This document shows positions 1 through 10,839 of a stretch of 64,000 bases of DNA, one piece after another. Positions within the stretch are counted from its first letter, which is position 1. Each line of letters begins with the position of its first letter. Source of the DNA: Sphagnum magellanicum (lineage: Eukaryota; Streptophyta; Sphagnopsida; Sphagnales; Sphagnaceae); assembly GCA_021904315.1 (NCBI GenBank), contig CM038907.1:17181223-17245222 (forward strand), in the 5' to 3' direction. The notes beneath the pieces were generated by a model. The model worked only from the letters and a program-made list of their open reading frames with translations. It made no database searches and had not been told where the DNA came from. The position numbers were made by a program, and so were the translations under genes.

Positions 1-435
1 TACAACAGCACTATGTAGAGCTACTAAGCGTGGTGTTGTGTCCATTGGTTTGCAGATGGACAACATATATAGAGAATGCATCAGACTCCAGAAGCCCAGT
101 TATCAATGAAATTGATCAGCATGAATGTAGTTTAGTCCTGACAGCAAATGTACTTCTGGTAGTTTTGCTTGGGAAGATCATTGTATAATAATCTACATTC
201 TGCAGTTGGAAGATGATGAAGTCAGTGAAGAGTTCCAGGAACTTGATCCAAATGGATTGCAAGTATCCATTTGGAGATGAAATGTTTCAATGAGTTTCAC
301 TCTTGAGCTCCGGGTATAGATTTGCTGGTCTTGGGGGTGGTGGACTTATATATAGTCAGTCTCAGGCTGATTCCTCTCTTTCTATGGGACAGTGTAGATT
401 TCTCAAGATGCAAGGACAGTGTACATTTTGGTCCT

Positions 436-591
436 GAAATTCCAGAATTGCAAGGACTCAATTCTGATATTAGACATTTTTCTTGAGAATTGGGTTTATG
501 CACATTTGTCAAGACGGTGGTCAAGAAATCCCAGAATTGCAAGGACTCAAATCTGATATTAGACATTTTTCTTGAGAATTGGGTTTATGCG
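436..591. repeat. Direct repeat, two copies about 66 bp long
   Basis: Positions 436-501 and 525-591 carry nearly the same sequence, both containing CCAGAATTGCAAGGACTCAA and GACATTTTTCTTGAGAATTG, with an 89-bp period. No protein family is recognisable in either strand. The few differences between copies indicate an old local duplication. Confidence 0.85.
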
Positions 592-657
592 AACATTGTT
601 GCAAACTACTCTTGATGTCCCTTGAGGGTTCTATACATAATGAATTACCCATCTCAG

Positions 658-745
658 GTTGCTGAATGCAGAGCTCAAAGCTTCCAGCTCCTAACACACA
701 TCATCCATACAGGCTGCTAAATGTAGAGCTCAAAGCTTCCAGTCC
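658..745. repeat. Direct repeat, two copies about 30 bp long
   Basis: The motif AGAGCTCAAAGCTTCCAG occurs at about 670-687 and 725-742 inside longer similar stretches, with a period of about 55 bp. This is one of several independent short duplications in the first 2.2 kb. Confidence 0.8.
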
Positions 746-944
746 CTTTTTTGGGTTCAAATCCAATTTCTTGAAATCCAGTGCCAAAATGTAGTCAAAC
801 CTACCCAGTGCAGCAAAGTCTACTCAGTGCAAGTAGCAGACAAGCTGTGGCCAAACCAGATCCTCCTGTGATACTTGCAACCAAATGTACGAAATTAACC
901 AATGGAGTGCAATCTAATGATCTTTTGGCTCAAATTCCACATGC

Positions 945-1206
945 AGTACACAATAATACCCCACAAAATGGAACAAAAATACCAACAGTCAATACTTTCA
1001 CAAAACCAAAAACTCCATTGCAAAGCTCCTGATTCTAACAAAACCCCACAAAATGAAAATACCAAGTGTCATACTTTGACAAAAACAACTCCACTACAAA
1101 GCTCCCAATTGTAACAAAACCTCCCACAAAACAAAACAAAATACCACCAGCCATACTTTCACAAAAATCAAAAACTCTACTGCAAAGCTCCTGATTGTCA
1201 CAAAAC
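945..1206. repeat. Tandem repeat, three diverged copies of about 80-90 bp
   Basis: Each unit runs from an ACAAAAT/CCACAAAA-type A-rich stretch through CATACTTT(C/G)ACAAAA to a GCAAAGCTCC(T/C) box. The boxes lie near 1020, 1098 and 1190. The translation is low-complexity and matches no family I know. Confidence 0.75.
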
Positions 1207-1878
1207 CTTTGTGATTTGTCCACATGATCAATACTTGCTCAATTTTTACATTCACCAAACCTTTTTTTTCACAAGATTTTGGAAACTTTGAAAGTACTAC
1301 TTCACATCTATAAGCTCCTAAAATGTGATTTATCATCTTTACACCCCCTTTTCAAGCTCACACTTTTTTCTTTTTTTTTGCACTTGACAGGGAAGAAATC
1401 ACTGTTTTGGCTGAAAGTTTAAAAAAGCTTTGTAAAAAGCAGCACCCCACAAAAGAATTTGTTTTAGCTGAAAACCAGGAAAAAAAACAAAAATTGATGT
1501 TGGGAAGGTTCAATCTCTTTGCGCGATTGAAGGGGAGAAAAGTCTGAGCAATGCTTTTCAGCTTGCAAAAAACTCCAGTCCTCCACAAGATGAAATTGTC
1601 TGTGGTTGTCTGTCGTCTGTTGTTGATGATGCATTCCTCTGCACAATGGGTTTAGCAATTCATCAATTCAAGTGAGTCCAAAAGCAACAAGATGATGGCC
1701 ACCTACAAGAAACTTCATCAAATGTTTTTGAAGCAAAAGGATTATCAGAGAGTTCAACCTCTGTGGTTCTTCTTTCTTACTGTGTTCAAGTGTTTCAGCA
1801 CTGAATTCAAAGAGCTCTAGAAGCCTCAGATTTCTGTTTTCTGCAATGGATTGCAAGGAACAAAGGACCAAAGGAAGC

Positions 1879-2165
1879 ACTACAGTCTTAAGATCACACT
1901 GTGGTTATAATGATTCTTCCTCCTCTTTACTGAGAGAAGAGAAAGAATGAAGGCTACAGTCTTCAGATCCGCGTGTGCTTCTAGCAATTCCTCCTCTTTT
2001 GTGACAGAAGAGTAAGAATTAAGGTTGCAGTCTTAAGATCTGCCTGCGCTTCTAGCAATTCCTCCTCTTTTGTGACAGAAGAGTAAGAATGAATGCAGTC
2101 TAAGATCCTGTAAGATTCCATCGAATCCTCCTCTTTTTCTGAGAGAAGACAAAAATGATTCCTTA
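1879..2165. repeat. Tandem repeat, period about 71 bp, three to four copies
   Basis: TTCCTCCTCTTT recurs at 1917 and 1988, and in variant form at 2059 and 2126. Each is followed by a GAGAGAAGAG or GACAGAAGAG box and then CAGTCTTAAGATC. The two middle units are nearly identical and the outer ones are diverged. Confidence 0.85.
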
Positions 2166-2325
2166 ATCTCTCAGAGAAACTGTGAGAGAAGGATACATGA
2201 AATGGGTCTGAATTCTTTGAAGAGTTCATCAGTGGGTGGGGTACACACATATTGCTAATCTCTGAGAAAATCCTTTATTGAATGAGGATCAAACCCTCTC
2301 CGAGATCTTTTCAAAAACAGCAAAA

Positions 2326-2640
2326 ACTGTAGAGGAGGGTTCTTAGGTCATGATCAAGCTCCAGATTTGCATCCAACAAAGAGGAGAGAGAGTGTAGGTA
2401 ATAGAGAAACCCACCTGATGATTGCAACTGAGTGAATCTGCAAATCGGAAGCTGTGATCTTCATCCCCTGGCTGCACCCGAGCTAGAATTGAAGCCTGCT
2501 TGTCGTTATGAAGAAAGAGGGAGATAGAGAAGAGACACACATGCTCACACATACTAGTGTGCAAGCAGTGTGATGATGAGAAGGGAAGAATTTCAAAGGG
2601 GGATGAAGAAGAAAAGCTGCTGCTGCTGCAAGCGACTCAC
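2326..2640 (-). other. Possible leader and first intron of a minus-strand transcript
   Basis: The minus strand from about 2640 is CT-rich like a plant leader. An ATG at 2552 opens 46 codons, ending at a good donor (CATCAG|GTGGG, exon end 2415). A polypyrimidine acceptor (CCTCTACAG) ends at 2327, and the frame then stays open for 23 more codons to a stop. The product would be 69 residues and resembles nothing I recognise. It could equally be a non-coding RNA or chance. The tandem repeats at 1879-2165 would lie downstream in the same transcript. Confidence 0.25.
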
Positions 2641-2781
2641 AAGAGTCCAAATCTTCCACAGGGCTGTTTTTTTAGGTCTAGTGGGTGGTTTTTGTCTGTC
2701 TGAGGGATGGAGGAAACTGTTGTAAGAAAGCTTGTTACAAAATACAAGAGGAGCAAGAGAGATGCGGGATTGTTTGGTTAG

Positions 2782-3465
2782 TTAGGAGCGAGAGAAAGCG
2801 GGATTCTCCCAAGAGCGTTCGGGAGGATCGTAATCGCAAACCATGCCGAGCATCTGCCGTCGCTTGGCAAGCAAGTACGTGACGACTACCACTTGAAGCA
2901 AAGCGGCGAAAGCGGCAAGAATGATCCCGGCTTTCTCCTCGGAATTGAAGCGCGGGGAGGCCGAGACGGGTGCTGCTGCTCCTGATGTAGGGTTGTTATG
3001 GGTCGTCGGCGCGTGATTTGGAGCAGGCGATGGTGAAGGATTCCCACTGGGTGCCGATGCAGGGGATTTATGGCCATCGCCAGTTGAGGAAGAAGAAGAG
3101 CTATTCTGCGGAGGAGGAGACGAAGGAATCTGCCCAGCGGCAGCGTTGGGTGTTTGTGTCTTGATGAAAGCTACCACAGTGTACCTAGGGCTTGCAGGAG
3201 TATCAGCAGGAACTTCTGCCTCCACTGCCACAGAAAGGAACGCGAGAGTACAGAGCAAAGAATGAAGCCAAAAGAGAAGAATCACGAGCTGTATTGAGTA
3301 GGAACTCCTCCGGCTCCACCTGCCTCGTTGCTGCTGATGCGAAGAACAACAGCATTCTTGCAAAAACCCAAGATCTCTCTCAGCTTCTCCTCCTATTCCC
3401 ATGTCACGCGGTCTCGTTAAACCTTGTACAGTACCACTCAGGCTTTGCCGCCGCCGATCAGCCAT
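2782..3465 (-). CDS. Ser/Pro-rich membrane protein of unknown function, 227 aa
   Basis: Single-exon frame from the ATG at 3465, chosen because its context (GAGAAATGGCT) is ideal for plants and no in-frame ATG lies upstream, although the frame stays open to 3663. An Arg/Gln/Ser-rich N-terminus is followed by a hydrophobic segment (about residues 56-82) that could be a signal anchor or late signal peptide. A Ser/Pro/Asn-rich linker (88-173) with arabinogalactan-like SPSPAP motifs comes next, then a second hydrophobic span (179-200), a basic LAKRRQ stop-transfer sequence and a short cytosolic tail. A simple reading is an extracellular hydroxyproline-rich stalk held at the membrane. I do not recognise the family. 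A GC-richer leader extends to about 4320, with an AT-rich repeat just beyond it. Confidence 0.7.
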   Translation of the reverse strand: MADRRRQSLSGTVQGLTRPRDMGIGGEAERDLGFLQECCCSSHQQQRGRWSRRSSYSIQLVILLFWLHSLLCTLAFLSVAVEAEVPADTPASPRYTVVAFIKTQTPNAAAGQIPSSPPPQNSSSSSSTGDGHKSPASAPSGNPSPSPAPNHAPTTHNNPTSGAAAPVSASPRFNSEEKAGIILAAFAALLQVVVVTYLLAKRRQMLGMVCDYDPPERSWENPAFSRS

Positions 3466-3916
3466 TTCTCGCCCACCCAAGAAGCCAACTCCTTCAGATA
3501 ACAAATCCTTTTGCAACAAACATATGTCGAGAAGATTCAGCAGGAATTCACTACTGCAACTCCAGCAACACGAAGTTCCAACTGCCCAAAAACTTGCTTC
3601 TCCTGCTACTGCTGCTGCTGCATCTGTGCCGTACTCAAGCTCCTTTTCCTCCCCACCCAGCACAGTCTAGGGATGATCATATTGCTTAAAAATACCCATA
3701 TACACCAAGAGGCTCCGAGAACTAAAACAGACTACAAAAAAAAAACCCCCCGAATCTCAAACATTCCCTGCCATTTCGCCCCACCCCACAGCAGTACCCC
3801 ACCCAACCCACCAGAGTGTGGGATCCTTGAAAGCTCCTTTGCTGAATCAGATCCCTTGGTTCACTCACAGAAGATGAGTCACAGACCTGATAATATCCAT
3901 GAGAGAACAAAATCTA

Positions 3917-3943
3917 GCAACAACAACAACAACAACAACAACA
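3917..3943. repeat. (CAA)n microsatellite
   Basis: Nine CAA units lie in the presumed leader of the membrane-protein gene at 2782-3465. A (TTCAGC)-rich hexamer stretch follows at 4003-4075. On the minus strand these would be pyrimidine-rich or GAA-rich transcript. Confidence 0.85.
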
Positions 3944-4079
3944 AAATAGCCGACGGGATGTATGGGATGATGGATTGCAGATGGCATCCTAGCCGGGTAC
4001 TTCCAGATTCAGATTCGGTTTCAGATTCAGCTTCAGCTTCTTCTGCTTCAGCTTCTTCAGCTCCAGATCCAGCCAATGG

Positions 4080-4330
4080 AATCTCCTGGCATCAATAGTA
4101 CCTATGTGTCTCCTGCAACAAGATTGCTATCTTGCTTCCGGCAATTTTGCCGCACCCCTCGTGAGGGACCGAGCAGCTTCTTCTGTTTTGTGGCCGTGTG
4201 CAGCAACAGAAGCAAAGCGAGCAAATCGCCAGCGCGTACGCGTTGGCGGAAAGGGCTCGGCACTGCGAACTCTCGCGGATGGTCACATGCAGCCTGTTTT
4301 TCTTTTAATGGCAAAACTAGAAAATAAAAT
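4080..4330 (-). promoter_or_regulatory. GC-rich 5' leader/promoter region of the 2782-3465 gene
   Basis: Base composition changes sharply from AT-rich (beyond about 4330) to GC- and CpG-containing DNA with ACGCGT/GCGTACGC-type motifs, as at the 5' ends of the other genes here. I cannot place a TATA box or start site. The ORFs in this stretch on both strands look incidental. Confidence 0.4.
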
Positions 4331-4424
4331 AAAATAAAATAAAATAATTAAAAAAGTAATTGATTTTGGATTTTTTTTTCAATTGCCAGAAGAAGTGAGG
4401 GGGTGGTGCCAAAAAAAAAAAAAA

Positions 4425-4760
4425 AGGATTAAAATTTGCCAGATTTCTATACTTCATTTTCAATTTGTAGCCAAAATATGAATAAAAAGGATTTGCTAGA
4501 AAAATTTGTACCTTCATTATCTGCATTTATTTATAGCCAGATTTGGTTTTAAATCTTTCTATTATTTAATGATTAGCCACTTTTCTTTTCTTTTTTCCAA
4601 CATCTTTCCTATGGAGATGATAGCCAATTTGGCTAAACAAACCCAAAAAAAAAAAAAAAAAAAATTCTGTACTGATGATTAGCCACTTTTTTTATTATTT
4701 AAACATCTTTCCTATGGATGATAGCCAATTTGGCTAAACTGACCCCACAAATACAAATTC
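4425..4760 (-). repeat. Gene-proximal AT-rich repeat, copy A plus partial second copy
   Basis: Read on the minus strand it starts with TGGGGTCA (about 4745-4752), then GTTTAGCCAAATTGGCTATC and ATCCATAGGAAAGATG. The GCCAAATTGG/TCCATAGG block occurs twice (ending near 4648 and 4745). Further in are TTTGGCTA-type motifs. It shares these blocks with the repeats at 21308, 40580 and 50383 and lies just upstream of the leader of the gene at 2782-3465. No coding capacity. Confidence 0.6.
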
Positions 4761-5043
4761 CTAAAAAAACCAACTGGTCACATGGATGGCAGCAAAAGGA
4801 AATCGACCGTATCTACGATGACCGTATGTACGTATATACTTATCCTCCGCGTGCAATGAAAAAATCGCTTTTCATTTCTACGCTCAAAACGTGTTGACTT
4901 TTCTCGTCGAGTTGTACAAGTGGTACGAGAAACCGTATATTTTTTTTGTGTGTACATCCAACTTCTAGGAACTTGCCTTCGGCGTTCTATTTGTGGAACT
5001 TTTCTGTTCCCAGTTCCCAGTTCCCAACTGGACTGAAATCACA

Positions 5044-5236
5044 CCCCCCCCCCCCCAAACATTTTTACATCTGCCCGGTACAAAACTACTGTTGCACTTC
5101 TTCTTTTTTTCCCCTCAGTCTGCCCTTTGCCCCCGCCCCCCCCCCCCCCAAACATTTTTACATCTGCCCAGTACAAAACTACTGTTGCACTTCTTTTTTT
5201 CCTCAGTCTGCCCTTTGCCCCCTCCCCCCCCCCCCC
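5044..5236. repeat. Two tandem units of about 90 bp bounded by poly-C runs
   Basis: Poly-C tracts lie at 5044-5056, 5136-5149 and 5225-5236. Each of the first two is followed by AAACATTTTTACATCTGCCC and CAAAACTACTGTTGCACTTC, ending in CTCAGTCTGCCCTTTGCCCC. The C tracts probably mediated the duplication. Confidence 0.9.
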
Positions 5237-5354
5237 ATTTTTTTTTTCCACCTTGGCATTTTCTACACATGTTTTGGGTAGAGGGTATAATATATATCCT
5301 ATGTAGTATACCCTTGAGTATATATAGGATATATACCCAAGTTGTTACCATTGA

Positions 5355-5430
5355 GTTCCCAAGGGTTTCTCATCAAGTTCCCAAGGGTTGCTCATCAAGT
5401 TCCCAAAGGTTTCTCATCAAGTTCCCAATT
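5355..5430 (+). repeat. 22-bp tandem repeat, about 3.5 copies
   Basis: GTTCCCAAGGGTTTCTCATC-type units start at 5355, 5377, 5399 and 5421. The exact 22-bp spacing without intervening spacers shows a minisatellite. Confidence 0.9.
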
Positions 5431-5439
5431 TATTCCCCA

Positions 5440-8400
5440 AGATGTTCCATATGCTTTAACCAAAGCTTAATTTTGTGTGTGTGTGTGTGTACATATATAC
5501 GCTATAAAGGTGGACCTATGTGGTTTTATTATGGGGAGTGCCCAATATTTTTATTTTTTAAAAATTGTGATGGGCCAATTAAAGTGCGTTTTTCAATAAA
5601 TAAATAATTGGGTGTATCCCCTAACTAATTAATAGAAGCAACAAATAGACATCCTTTGGTTTTAATAACCAAGAAATATCTCATAGTGGCAAAAGTGTGA
5701 AAGGGTAGTCCTCTTGAATTTTTTTCTACCCTAATGGATGATCAAACCCATCATTCATGTGAAGGAAGGGCGATTCCCTTAACAATTCTCACCTTTGCAA
5801 GGAGGGCTAATTGTGTGATGGTAGCTAAAACCATGTATCAAATGTGGTACCTACTTACCTACCTACATTGTAACCACTTACATTCACTACCTACATGCTT
5901 ATGATACTTACCCACTTACATAGGTAGTTACCTAGGTAAGGGAAGGGGAAAGTAGAATGGTTTACATTATAAATTGCCAAGATTATAACTCTACTATGGT
6001 TCATTCACAACTAATCCATAACATGTTTTCAATGGATGGTGTATTAGTGGGTGGTAGGTCACAAAATGTAGGAAGTTGGAAGTTGGTGAAAGCTTGATAA
6101 GTTGTTTTTGAAATCCTCCAATGAAAAATGAAACAATAAGAACATCTCCAATGCAAACCTATCAACCCAAAGGTGTAAAACGAGTTTACAAGTTGAAGGT
6201 GAGATGAAGGTATTGTAAGATTGATGTGTTTCATTGTGATGTTTACTAAATAGCTTTCATTCACACATTTGTCATCTTAAAACGTAACATTTTCAAATAT
6301 AAACAAGAACATGTGTGTTGTTTACAAACCAAAAGTGCACCCAAGAGCTTTGAATTGTATGAGTGCATCTCTAATTCAACTTTTCCAAAATTTGGAGCTA
6401 TCCTAGCTACAACTTTAGAAGATGCTAGTATTGCTTACACCCAAGCACACACTAAAAACAACACAAGCCCTCTGTGCTTGGATGCATCTTTCGAAAGTGC
6501 CATAGTTATTTGCACCAAAATGTAGTAAAAAACAAAAGAAAACATTTTTTTCTAAATAAAAAAGGAAAGTGAACAAAAGAATAAACAAAAAAACACAAGA
6601 AAATGAGACAAAAAAAAGGGAAGAAAATAAACTTCAAGGAAGATGATGCAAAAGAAGATTAAAATAATAATAACAAGTTGATGAATAATAAAAAACTAAA
6701 CAACAAAAGAAGGGGAGGGAGGGAAAAAATAGAAGGGAACAAAATGATGAAGAATTAAAAAAATTAAAAAAAATCTAATGGGAGTAGACCTTTCCACAGT
6801 CGTACACCCATTAAACTACATACCTCTTTTCAACAAAGTTTTATAACATGTTCAACTTCATTATTTAAAAAGTCAAAAGATTGGAAGGAATCATGTACCA
6901 ATAAAATGGAACAAATGTGAGGATGCAATAGATGGATTTTGCTAGTTTTTTTTAAAAAAATTTGATGTTACCTTTGTGGCAATTGACCATAAGATGATTT
7001 AGCCGAATTTGATTATAAACAAAAATGTGGAAACTAAAACAAATTTAAGCATATTTTTATGTTATTGGCTTGCTATTGGAACTTGGTGTAAAACTTGGTG
7101 ATATTGCTTTTCCAAATTTGGGAATCAAAAGCTCCATAAAAAAACTTTTTTGTATTTTTTGAAAAGCAAATATGATACCAAAATTGTACCCCAAAAAACA
7201 ATATCAAATTTCACATCCTTCTATGGCCAAAACCTCAAGGGAAGTTGGTGGAAGTTGGTGTGAACTGATCAATTTCATTGTGTTTTTCCAAGGAGTTTGA
7301 TTAATTTAGATTTTTGAACTTATTAATAGCACACATAACATGACAGATTTCTAGATGGTTTAAAATATTCAAATATTAAACAATGATGATAAATCAATTA
7401 TCATTGCACATTGAAAATGTGGAGGCGATGTTTTTGGGGTGTGAAATCTCTTATTATGAAGCTACATCTTGAAAAAAAAAAATTGATATTTCACTAGTTT
7501 TGCAATTCATATTGCATTTGGCAATTCCTTCATAGAGTTATAAGCACCAAAACTATGGCAATTAACACACAAAAGACCTAAAGCAAAAAAAAAAACAATC
7601 AAAAGGTAAAAGCTACAAAATTAAAACAAGATGTGATGGGATCTAATCACAAAAATGTTTATAAAATTATGGCATTACGTTTTTTCAAATATCCATTATG
7701 ATTGATAATTGAATGGCAATCAATGAATTTGCTTATATCAACAAAAGTGAATACAAAATGAAAATGTTGATTTATTTTGGAAGAAGATTTAAAGATTTAT
7801 GGATTGACTTCGTGAATCACAAGTCTTGCAAGTTCATTTCAAACATCACTATAGTTAAAGTGCATGTCATTCTTTATCACCTTGTGTTATTGTGTCAAAT
7901 CCTTGCATTGATAAATCATGGCAATTCATTGAAGTCAAATGGAGTTGTGAGTTTGTTGCATTGTTGTGTTTTCAAGGAAAGGAAACACAATGGTGGGTCT
8001 AAAAGTAAATTGGACTTTTGAAATTTTATACATGGGCTCATAATTTAAATTTGAGGGTGAACACAAATTCAAACAAGAAGGAGAGACTAGAAGTTTGACA
8101 AATAACAAAGGGAATATTAAAAAAATCGAACACAACCTAGATCAATTTTCAAAATGTGGGTACCCAAAAGAAAAGTTAATTCCCAAGATTTCACCATAAT
8201 GATAATTACGATACTTTTGAATAGTCACCCAACTCTCAATGAATTGTTGGTGACAATAAAATATTGAATTTAAAAGGGGTAATGGCATTAAATTGTTAAG
8301 TGTAAATGAAAAGTTATTGAAACAAGCTCTATAAAACGAAACTACATGATCAAATCAAATAAGTATCAGTGGAAATATTACTAGTTTGTTTATCAAAAGA

Positions 8401-10734
8401 TGATTCTAAATGGGACTCACTTGAAAAGAAGTTTCACTATGAGTTTGTCCATCTTGATGTAAGGTTTTAAGTATTTTCAAAGATAAAAATGAAGTTTTGA
8501 GAACTTTTCATTCATGGTCCCAAAATAATATGTTATAATAATTTAAAATGTTTACTGGAAACATGTTGGAAATTAAATGGATGAACAAATTCATGTTGCA
8601 TGTGCCTACGGCCTAAGAAAGGTTCAAACCTACGAAGGTGAATTCTAAATTAAATCCTTATTAAAATGTAGGTAATTTACTCAAAGTATAGTGCCACACA
8701 CAACACACATACCACAAAGTATAAAAACTTACATCCTTGTGGATTAGGATCACCCATGCTCTTAAAGTTTGATCTTTATGTGAGTCACAAAGGGGAGCTC
8801 ATCAAATATGCTTAAAGAATTCACCAAACTATACATAAGTTTCCTTGTGTGGATGTTTTGAATTCTTACACATTGATGATAATTGTGATAAATCATCAAG
8901 TAGTAAAACTAAAATAAAGTTGAACAGATTAATAATATGTGAAAAGATTGTTTAAGCATTGTTCAATTACACACTAAACAATGTTTGTCATCATAAACAT
9001 TTCATCAATCACAATTAAATTTTCATGTTTTAATGTCTCTAATGTTGAGCTTGGTTTTATGATTGTAATTATAAAAAAAATTACAAGTAGTTAAAACATT
9101 GAATGTGCATTGTAAATGCATGTAGTGATAATTGTAAAGTAACAACTCTTGTTGTGGCTATGAAAAATACCTTCACAAAAAAATGTATTTCCACTTCAAG
9201 GGTGAACCTTGAAGTATGTGGAGTCATTTGTTCTTCATTAATTGTTGATGTTTCAAATATATCATTGAAAGTATGATATGGAAAATCAACAAGAAAATGT
9301 TGATTTCCAAAATTGAGCATGATAAACTTTAATGGATATGAAACTTGGTTACATTTTGGATCTAAACATGGATGCAATTCTAACATCTTATTGAATTTAT
9401 TTTTTTTCCATTTTCAAATAAAGCTTGTGTTGCATATTGATGAAGAAATATGCGTAAAGATTCTAGATTTGGCCTTAAACCCTAAACCCTAAACCTCAAA
9501 TTTAACATTCATATACATAAAATTAATGTATGTTATGTTTTAAAGTAAATTCCTTTCATTGCAAAAATGTAACATATTGCAGAAAAAACCTCCATTATTG
9601 TGAACTAAATGAAAATCATTATATATGACTTCCTTGTAAATTACTCAATATATATGATAAATTAAAATGACTTTATGGTAACATTAAATGTAGTTTCAAT
9701 ATGATGTAACACGTTCAATATCCAAAGGACTTGAAAAAATTAACATTATAATAATTTCTTTTACAAATCATCCCTTCTTCATTATTTCATGTCAATAGTG
9801 TTCAAACAATGGAGCCCAAACATTAAGTAATTAATGAATAATGTATCATTTTGCAAAGTGGAGGACCATTAACATTTTTGGTTCAAATTGGCATTTTATG
9901 AAAAGGTTCATTTGAAAGCATAAAAACAATGTGATTGAATTAAAGATATAAGCATTACAAACTATTGAATTGAACTTATAATACATTTAATAGTTTTCAT
10001 GATTGTGAAATTGCAACACATACCATGGAAGCTCCAATAAAATATTTGCAAATTATAGAAATTCATCATTAAGACAAAAAAATTTGGAAACCAAGAGTAA
10101 CATTTCCTATTAATATTGAGTCAAGGTATTGATTTCAAGATTAATTGTTCTTGTTTATTCCTTAATGAGCTTGTGTAAGTTTTCCTTAATGCAACAAAAT
10201 TAAGTTTGTTGATTCAGATTGATGTAAATTTAAGGTGAGAATTTGGGGAAATTAACAAATAACATGAAATGTTGATCAATGTAATTGTCCTACTTATAGA
10301 AAAGCCAAAATGTGCATTCACATTAGCACTTCTAAACAAAAGTGAAATTTTGTTATATATGTATGCATAGAAAGTGAAGTTATGCACATGAACCACAACC
10401 TTTCATATGAAGCAAATAATGAATGTTGTGAATTGGAAGTAATTTTCCAAACAAAAATTTGTTGAAGACATGTTATTGATTTGAACCATCCATTAACAAT
10501 GGTTTCAACGGAAAGTAGTTACATGTAAAAATTATCCTATGTACCAAATCTATTCAAAAGTGATGAACATTGCCTTAATTAGTTATATAGTTAATTAAAA
10601 TCAGTCATAATTATTAATTTTTTTAACTAAACAGTTGGAACTTAGCACACACCAATGATTGATAGGTATTTAATTAGTTATATACTTACTTTGGAAACAC
10701 CTTGGACACACATGAAACCTTTTGATCTTCTTCA
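5440..10734. other. AT-rich stretch without a supported gene
   Basis: No ORF in either strand resembles a known family. I see a (GT)n run at about 5472-5490, A-rich low-complexity DNA at 6530-6780, and a short telomere-like run at 9476-9495. The largest frames (7713-8021 on +, 9081-9386 on -) have AT-driven composition and are probably chance or worn-out transposon sequence. Confidence 0.6.
9476..9495. repeat. Short interstitial telomere-like repeat
   Basis: TAAACCCTAAACCCTAAACC is just under three plant-type CCCTAAA units. At this length it may be a telo-box or chance rather than a telomere fossil. Confidence 0.5.
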
Positions 10735-10746
10735 TGGTATCAAAAC
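10735..10746 (+). other. Primer-binding site of a copia remnant
   Basis: TGGTATCAAAAC follows TTCTTCA directly, as the tRNA-Met-complementary primer site TGGTATCAGAGC follows the CA end of a copia LTR. It lies about 105 bp before gag-like coding. The LTR should end at 10734, but I could not identify its 5' end. Confidence 0.55.
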
Positions 10747-10839
10747 ATGCTAAGTAGTGGGATGTTTGATAGTACCTTCCTATGCAACTATAGAGAGCCA
10801 ACATGGTGTCCCACCATACAAAAGGATTGTAAGTATCAA

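Noticed and set aside
730-760. B-box-like GGGTTCAAATCC as a possible tRNA
   Set aside because: No A box or cloverleaf in the preceding 60 bases.
2001-2085. TGACAGAAGAG matches to the start of miR156
   Set aside because: Only 11 bases match, within a repeated purine-rich unit, and there is no foldback or SPL-like coding context.
3511-4098. 195-codon plus-strand frame over the leader of the 2782-3465 gene
   Set aside because: Composed of Asn and Ser runs from (CAA)n and hexamer repeats, antisense to the GC-rich leader; no recognisable domain.
5355-5430. CRISPR-like regular 22-bp spacing
   Set aside because: Units are contiguous without spacers and the DNA is eukaryotic nuclear; it is a minisatellite.
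4993-5607. 204-codon plus-strand frame
   Set aside because: Runs through two DNA-level tandem repeats whose periods are not multiples of three in the second case; poly-Pro from C runs.
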